Assembly: GCA_035702845.1 (NCBI GenBank)
Contig: DASSZK010000226.1
Span: 1 to 10,560, forward strand
Direction: 5' to 3'
Origin: JAJZMF01 sp035702845
GTDB taxonomy: Bacteria; Actinomycetota; Acidimicrobiia; Acidimicrobiales; Palsa-688
DNA: 10,560 nucleotides
Each line of letters opens with the position of its first letter. Position 1 is the stretch's first letter. A program made the position numbers and the translations under genes. The notes beneath the pieces were generated by a model. The model searched no databases. It was given only the letters and a program-made list of their open reading frames with translations, and was not told where the DNA came from. Shown here in pieces: positions 6,648 through 10,560 of this stretch.

Positions 6648-7381
6648 GCGAGGTCCGCACACTGGTGATCGACGGACGTGACGTCGCTGCCTCTTCCGAG
6701 GAGAGCGTCCTGGCCGCTGCACGTGAAAACGGGATCGAAATCCCGACCCTGTGCCATCTCGAGGGTCTCACCGATGTCGGTGCGTGCCGGTTGTGCATGG
6801 TGGAGGTGAAGGGCTCGGCAAAGCTTTTGCCCGCATGCACGACCAGGGTCGAAGAAGGCATGGAGATCGTCACCACGTCCGAGCGCCTGGTGGACTACCG
6901 GCGCACCATTATCGAGATGTTCTTCCTGGAGCGCAACCACATCTGTGCGGTTTGCGTGGCCAACAACCACTGCGAGCTCCAGGGCCACGCACGGGCGCTG
7001 GGAGTCGACCACTTCGAACTGGCGCCCTTGCACCCCGACGTCGCTGTAGATGCCACCCACGACCGTTTCATATTGGACCAGAACCGCTGCATCTTGTGCA
7101 CGCGGTGTGTGCGCGTGTGCGACGAGATCGAGGGTGCGCACACCTGGGACATCAAGGGACGAGGCTGGAGCTCGCGTTTGGTCAGCGATCTGGGCTCGGG
7201 CTGGGGAGAGTCCTCTACTTGCACGAGCTGTGGGAAGTGTGTGCAGGTGTGCCCCACGGGGGCCTTGTTCGAAAAGGGCCGCTCCGTGTCGGAAGCCAAG
7301 GCTCGCCGCCCGTACCTCCCCTACCCGGTCGGCCATCGGGTCGGCCATCGGGTCGGCCAACGCGCAGGAGGCAACCGATGA
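6644..7381 (+). CDS. hoxU: HoxU, Fe-S electron-transfer subunit
   Basis: HoxU, related to the N-terminal part of NuoG, links the diaphorase to the hydrogenase module. The 245-residue protein carries a plant-type [2Fe-2S] site (C37, C48, C51, C65), then a His/Cys cluster region NHICAVCVANNHC (H99, C101, C104, C110). Two ferredoxin-type [4Fe-4S] sites follow, CILCTRCVRVC (C149, C152, C155, C159) and CTSCGKCVQVC with CPTG (C193, C196, C199, C203). The ATG at 6644 overlaps the hoxF stop as ATGA. The frame is open upstream, but that part lies inside hoxF. The end shares ATGA with hoxY. The last residues include a short basic repeat, VGHR-VGHR-VGQR (229-240), encoded by a 12-base tandem repeat and not expected in the family. 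Confidence 0.96.
   Translation: MSEVRTLVIDGRDVAASSEESVLAAARENGIEIPTLCHLEGLTDVGACRLCMVEVKGSAKLLPACTTRVEEGMEIVTTSERLVDYRRTIIEMFFLERNHICAVCVANNHCELQGHARALGVDHFELAPLHPDVAVDATHDRFILDQNRCILCTRCVRVCDEIEGAHTWDIKGRGWSSRLVSDLGSGWGESSTCTSCGKCVQVCPTGALFEKGRSVSEAKARRPYLPYPVGHRVGHRVGQRAGGNR
7328..7363 (+). repeat. Three 12-bp tandem units at the 3' end of hoxU
   Basis: The unit gtcggccatcgg occurs exactly at 7328-7339 and 7340-7351, and with two changes at 7352-7363. It encodes VGHR, VGHR and VGQR near the C-terminus of HoxU, after the last Fe-S site. The unit length keeps frame. It probably arose by slippage. Confidence 0.93.
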
Positions 7382-7926
7382 CGCACGTTCCCACAGAGGC
7401 AGGGCGTAAGCCGCGCTTGGCCACCATTTGGTTGGACGGCTGCTCGGGGTGCCACATGTCCCTGCTGGACATGGACGAACTGTTGCTGGAGATAGTTGGC
7501 CGCGCCGAGCTCGTCTACGGCTGCTTGGTCGACGCCAAGGAGTTCCCCGAAGATGTGGACGTCTGCCTGGTGGAAGGCGCTGTCAGCTCGCAAGCGGACT
7601 TGGACAAGATCTATGAGGCGCGCGAGCGCTCCCGTGTCTTGGTTGCTCTCGGTGACTGTGCGGTGACCAGCAATGTCCCTGGCATGCGCAACACCGTCGG
7701 CCCGTTGGCTGTCCTCGAGCGTGCCTACGTCGAGAACGCCGACGTGAACCCCGGGGTGCCGACCGAGGTGGTCCCCGCATTGCTGGAGGAGTCGCTCCCG
7801 CTCCACGCCTACGTCGACGTCGACGTCTATGTGACGGGTTGCCCGCCGTCTGCAGCGCGCATATACGAAACCATCAGCCGGCTACTGGACGGCGACGTCC
7901 CTGCCGCCCTATCGCGCTTTGGCTGA
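7378..7926 (+). CDS. hoxY: HoxY, small subunit of NiFe hydrogenase
   Basis: HoxY is the small hydrogenase subunit and carries the [4Fe-4S] cluster nearest the NiFe site. The 182-residue protein shows the family signature DGCSGCHMSLLD (20-31) and the four ligands C22, C25, C94 (in GDCAVTSN) and C155 (in TGCPPSA). No signal peptide or twin-arginine motif is present, fitting a cytoplasmic group 3 enzyme. It lacks the longer C-terminal region with further clusters found in membrane-bound small subunits. The ATG at 7378 overlaps the hoxU stop as ATGA, and hoxH follows directly. Confidence 0.96.
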   Translation: MTHVPTEAGRKPRLATIWLDGCSGCHMSLLDMDELLLEIVGRAELVYGCLVDAKEFPEDVDVCLVEGAVSSQADLDKIYEARERSRVLVALGDCAVTSNVPGMRNTVGPLAVLERAYVENADVNPGVPTEVVPALLEESLPLHAYVDVDVYVTGCPPSAARIYETISRLLDGDVPAALSRFG

Positions 7927-7933
7927 GACCAAA

Positions 7934-7940
7934 AGAGGAG
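7934..7940 (+). promoter_or_regulatory. Ribosome-binding site deciding the hoxH start
   Basis: AGAGGAG lies eight bases before a GTG at 7949, which is good Shine-Dalgarno spacing. It supports that GTG over the more upstream in-frame TTG at 7919, which overlaps the end of hoxY, and over the GTG at 7940, which overlaps the site itself. Confidence 0.65.
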
Positions 7941-7948
7941 TGCCCGAA

Positions 7949-9400
7949 GTGAACGAAGTTGTCGACGGCGCCCGGCGAGAAGTCGTTGTTGAACCGGTAA
8001 CCCGGATCGAGGGTCACGCTCGCATCACCATCTACCTCGACGAGGCCGGGGAAGTGGCCGACGCCCACTTCCATGTCACCCAGGTCCGGGGCTTCGAGCG
8101 CATCGCGCAGGGTCGCCCCGTGCACGAAATGCCCTCGCTTATGGCCAGGATCTGCGGTATATGCCCGGTAAGCCACCTGGTCGCCTCGGCAAAAGCGTGC
8201 GACGACATCCTGGGTGTCGCCGTCCCCCCGGTTGCGGTGCGGCTACGGCGCGTGATGAACCTGGCCCAGATCGTCCAGTCCCATTCTTTGAGCTTTTTCC
8301 ACCTCTCCTCACCCGATCTCCTCTTGGGCTTCGACTTCGACCCTGCCAGGCGCAATATTGTCGGTGTGGCCGAGGCTGCACCGCAGCTGGCCCGGGACGG
8401 GATCGCCCTACGCAAGTTCGGCCAGCAGATAATCGAGCGCCTTGGCGGCAAGCGGGTACACCCCGCTTGGATCGTCCCCGGAGGAGTGAGCGCCCCCCTG
8501 GCTCCAGAGCAGCGCGAAGCGATCCTGGCGACGGTCCCGGAGGCACGCGAACGCGCCTATGGGGTCCTCCAGTGGTTCAAGCACCATCTCGCTGACTGGG
8601 CGGAGGAGGCCGCCATGTTCGGCAGCTTCCCCAGTTTGTACATGGGGCTCGTCCACGAGGACGGCAATGCCGCCTACTCGGACGGCGACCTGCGTATCGT
8701 CGACTCGCACGGTACACGCCTGGTCGAAGGGGGAAACCCACGGGCATACCAGGAATATTTCGGCGAAGCGGTGGAGCCGTGGTCCTACCTCAAGTCTGCG
8801 TACTACAAGCCCTTGGGTTACCCCGATGGCCTCTACCGCGTAGGGCCGCTGGCGCGCCTCAACGTGGTGGACCAGCTCGGCACCGAGGTGGCCGATCGCG
8901 AGCTCGCGGAGTACCGGGCCAGGCTTGGCCGGTACCCGAACAGTTCGTTCCACTACCACTGGGCCCGCCTGATCGAGATCGTGCACTGCATCGACATGGT
9001 GGAGGAGCTGCTGTCCGGGCCTGACATCTTGGGGACCGATGTGCGAGCGCGAGCTTCTATAAACCGCCTGGAAGGGGTGGGGGTCTCCGAAGCACCGCGG
9101 GGGACCCTGTTCCACCACTACCGGGTGGACGAATATGGCATCGTCCAGTGGGTCAACCTCATCATTGCCACCGGCCAGAACAACCTGGCGATGAACAGGT
9201 CGGTTGCCCAGGTGGCACGCCACTACATCCATGGAGGTGACGTAGCCGAGGGCGCCCTGAACCGGGTCGAGGCAGTCATCCGGACCTATGACCCATGCCT
9301 TTCGTGTTCCACGCACGCCGTAGGAGCGATGCCGATGGAGGTGGACATCGTGGCGAGCGACGGTGGACTGGTGAGGCACGTCTCCAGAACGCAAAGCTGA
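7949..9400 (+). CDS. hoxH: HoxH, catalytic large subunit of NiFe hydrogenase (group 3d)
   Basis: HoxH binds the NiFe(CN)2CO active site and interconverts H2 with protons and electrons in the cytoplasm. Starting from the GTG, the protein is 483 residues. The N-terminal motif EPVTRIEGHARI (15-26) leads to the L1 motif ARICGIC with R67, C69 and C72. The L2 motif DPCLSCSTH near the end supplies C450, C453 and H456. Together these are the four Ni/Fe cysteines expected. After H456 comes a 27-residue tail starting AVGAMP, the usual precursor peptide that an endopeptidase removes once nickel is in place; hoxW next door is the candidate. The stop TGA shares a base with the hoxW start (TGATG). I assign group 3d from the HoxEFUY partners and the DPCxSC-THA ending. 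The start could instead be TTG 7919, which would add ten residues. Confidence 0.96.
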   Translation: MNEVVDGARREVVVEPVTRIEGHARITIYLDEAGEVADAHFHVTQVRGFERIAQGRPVHEMPSLMARICGICPVSHLVASAKACDDILGVAVPPVAVRLRRVMNLAQIVQSHSLSFFHLSSPDLLLGFDFDPARRNIVGVAEAAPQLARDGIALRKFGQQIIERLGGKRVHPAWIVPGGVSAPLAPEQREAILATVPEARERAYGVLQWFKHHLADWAEEAAMFGSFPSLYMGLVHEDGNAAYSDGDLRIVDSHGTRLVEGGNPRAYQEYFGEAVEPWSYLKSAYYKPLGYPDGLYRVGPLARLNVVDQLGTEVADRELAEYRARLGRYPNSSFHYHWARLIEIVHCIDMVEELLSGPDILGTDVRARASINRLEGVGVSEAPRGTLFHHYRVDEYGIVQWVNLIIATGQNNLAMNRSVAQVARHYIHGGDVAEGALNRVEAVIRTYDPCLSCSTHAVGAMPMEVDIVASDGGLVRHVSRTQS

Positions 9401-9978
9401 TGGCGCCCCGGCCCTCCGTCACAGGCCGCCTTATTGACGCTGCCCGGCAGTCTCCGGCCGCCAGTGGGCTACCGGCCGCCAGTGAGCTACCGGGGCGGGT
9501 AGTCGTGATCGGCTATGGCAATGGGCTCCGGGGGGATGATGCCGTCGGCCGGGAAGTCGTGGAGGCGTTATGGCTCCAGCGCGACCGGCTAAGCCTGCTG
9601 AGGACGGCTGACTTCCTGATCGCTACGCAGTTGACCCCCGAGATGGCGGAGGAAGTTGCTTCTGCGGCGTACGCCGTGTTCGTTGACGCTGCCTTGGACG
9701 GCCATCCCGCAGGTAGCGTCACGGTCCGCTTCTTGCAGCCAGCAGCCACCCCGGGGATGGGCACCACGTGCTTTTCGGACTTGACCCCCGAGGGCCTCTT
9801 GTACATGGCTCTCGAGCTTTATGGGCGGGCGCCGGACGCTGCGCTGGTGACTGTCAGCGTTGCCAACTGCGCAGCAGGCACCGACCTCTCGCCCCTGGTG
9901 CGGGCATCTGTGCCAATAGCCGTCGCCAGTGCCCAGATGGCGATCGCCAGGCACTCACTGGGCCATCACACCCGCTAG
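9400..9978 (+). CDS. hoxW: HoxW-like hydrogenase maturation endopeptidase
   Basis: This peptidase should cut the C-terminal tail from the HoxH precursor after nickel insertion. The ATG at 9400 overlaps the hoxH stop, giving 192 residues. The core has GYGNGLRGDDAVG (38-50), the family signature, where D47 matches the first metal-binding acid. D96 in FVDAALDG fits the second. The third expected ligand is a His before L-x-P; here the segment reads CFSDLTPEGLL (124-134), with Asp127 where I would expect His. Either the ligand set is altered or another residue serves. Residues 19-30 are a duplicated hexapeptide PAASGL-PAASEL in an N-terminal extension of about 30 residues before the first strand. 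The frame is open upstream inside hoxH, but that part is not used. Gene order after hoxH supports the role. Confidence 0.88.
   Translation: MAPRPSVTGRLIDAARQSPAASGLPAASELPGRVVVIGYGNGLRGDDAVGREVVEALWLQRDRLSLLRTADFLIATQLTPEMAEEVASAAYAVFVDAALDGHPAGSVTVRFLQPAATPGMGTTCFSDLTPEGLLYMALELYGRAPDAALVTVSVANCAAGTDLSPLVRASVPIAVASAQMAIARHSLGHHTR
9454..9489 (+). repeat. Two 18-bp tandem units in hoxW
   Basis: ccggccgccagtgggcta at 9454-9471 is repeated at 9472-9489 with one change (g to a), encoding PAASGL then PAASEL. It lies in the N-terminal extension of HoxW, before the GYGNGLRGDD motif. Confidence 0.93.
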
Positions 9979-9987
9979 GCGGAGCAC

Positions 9988-10428
9988 ATGCACGAACTAT
10001 CGACCGCAGAGGAACTGGCATCGAAGGTGCGTCACCTGGCGGCCGGCCGCCGAGTGCTCGAGGTCTTTGCCCGCTGCCCCGTAACAGTGGACGCGGACGA
10101 GGTCACGGAGTGTTTCGGCTACGTCGTTGGCGAGCTGTCGGCCACCGAGGAGGGCTCTCATCTCGCCGAGGCTGCCCTCATATGCGAGACAGTCCCTGTC
10201 CCTTTCCAGTGTGCCTGCGGTTTTTGTGGCGAGATCGGCGCCGACTACGTCGCCGGCCACACGGCAGTCTGCCCCGCTTGCGGGCTCACCAGCGAGGCCG
10301 ACGCCTCCATCGTCGTCGTGGGCATCAGCTACGCCTCGCCGGCGGGCGCGAGTAGTCCCGATCGAGACCGTTCAGGTGTCCCTAAGCTCCCGACGTTCGC
10401 ACCCGCCGGCGGGGACCAAGTGCCCTAA
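9988..10428 (+). CDS. hypA: HypA-like nickel metallochaperone
   Basis: HypA hands nickel, with HypB, to the hydrogenase large subunit. The 146-residue protein starts MHELS, giving His2, the nickel ligand of the family. A zinc site of two C-x2-C pairs is present: C77/C80 in CGFC and C95/C98 in CPAC, with an extra C75. The middle (about 20-60) resembles typical HypA less well. The protein is about 30 residues longer than the usual 113-120, with a proline-rich tail after about 117. The start has GGCGGAGC just upstream, nine bases after the hoxW stop. It is the only hyp gene in the hox operon; no hypB follows. The identity is good but the protein is divergent. Confidence 0.87.
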   Translation: MHELSTAEELASKVRHLAAGRRVLEVFARCPVTVDADEVTECFGYVVGELSATEEGSHLAEAALICETVPVPFQCACGFCGEIGADYVAGHTAVCPACGLTSEADASIVVVGISYASPAGASSPDRDRSGVPKLPTFAPAGGDQVP

Positions 10429-10501
10429 GTCTGCTGGCCAGGCCGGGTGTAGAAGGTTGATTGGGATGCTACTTGCGCCCGATATTCGGAGGTCCGGGAC
10501 C
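10429..10501 (+). other. Short gap between hypA and the PFOR-like gene
   Basis: Seventy-three bases with no gene. The 8-bp palindrome CTGGCCAG (10434-10441) has no T tract after it, so I do not call a terminator. GGAGG at 10488-10492 is a good ribosome site for the next start. No clear promoter is seen, so readthrough from hypA is possible. Confidence 0.6.
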
Positions 10502-10560
10502 ATGCCACAGAGGGTTTGCGTAGACGGCAACGAAGCGGCGGCCAGGGTCGCCTACTCGCT
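10502..10560 (+). CDS. nifJ: Start of a pyruvate:ferredoxin (flavodoxin) oxidoreductase, cut by window edge
   Basis: Only the first 19 codons are visible. They read MPQRVCVDGNEAAARVAYS, and DGNEAxAxVAY is the conserved opening of NifJ-type pyruvate:ferredoxin oxidoreductases, which decarboxylate pyruvate to acetyl-CoA and reduce ferredoxin or flavodoxin. GGAGG nine bases upstream of the ATG supports the start. Its place right after the hox operon would couple hydrogen turnover to pyruvate oxidation. The match is short, so the family call could fail once the rest of the gene is read; a related 2-oxoacid oxidoreductase is the main alternative. Confidence 0.78.
   Translation, partial: MPQRVCVDGNEAAARVAYS

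Noticed and set aside
7919..7948. TTG at 7919 as the hoxH start
   Set aside because: It overlaps hoxY and has no ribosome site, whereas AGAGGAG lies at the right distance from GTG 7949. It cannot be fully excluded.
8408..9394. 328-codon open frame on the minus strand
   Set aside because: It lies wholly antisense to hoxH, whose motifs are unambiguous. High-GC coding DNA commonly leaves such frames open, and its translation shows no recognisable domain.
10434..10441. CTGGCCAG palindrome as a terminator after hypA
   Set aside because: Only 8 bp with no loop and no T tract follows, so there is no reason to call termination.

Overview
The window holds a nearly complete gene set for a group 3d (NAD(P)-linked, bidirectional, HoxEFUYH-type) [NiFe] hydrogenase with its maturation genes. 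The DNA is GC-rich and uses GTG/TTG starts and short ATGA or TGATG gene overlaps. This fits a high-GC bacterium such as an actinomycete-type lineage, but nothing in the window fixes the taxon.

Layout. Two gene clusters diverge from a 302-base intergenic region (4061-4362). To the left, on the minus strand, run hypC, hypD, hypE and hypF; hypF runs off the left edge. These proteins build and insert the Fe(CN)2CO cofactor: HypF and HypE make the cyanide ligands, and HypC and HypD assemble the iron centre. To the right, on the plus strand, run hoxE, hoxF, hoxU, hoxY, hoxH, hoxW and hypA. The first codons of a gene that looks like pyruvate:ferredoxin oxidoreductase (nifJ-type) follow and are cut off by the right edge.

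How they work together. HoxH (NiFe site) and HoxY (proximal [4Fe-4S]) form the hydrogenase module. HoxU, HoxF and HoxE form the diaphorase, carrying electrons through several Fe-S centres to FMN and NAD(P) in HoxF. HoxW should trim the 27-residue C-terminal tail of HoxH after nickel insertion, and HypA supplies the nickel-delivery step. No hypB or hypX is visible, so nickel insertion must rely on genes outside the window. The PFOR-like start downstream hints that hydrogen turnover is tied to pyruvate or ferredoxin metabolism.

The gene content is a known type of system, and I do not see an undescribed machine here. The unusual points are smaller. Three separate in-frame tandem repeats occur in hypF, hoxU and hoxW. 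HoxW has an apparent Asp where a metal-binding His is expected. An 18-bp perfect palindrome overlaps the hypC ribosome-binding region. hypA is split from the other hyp genes and is divergent. Almost all of the rest of the sequence is coding.
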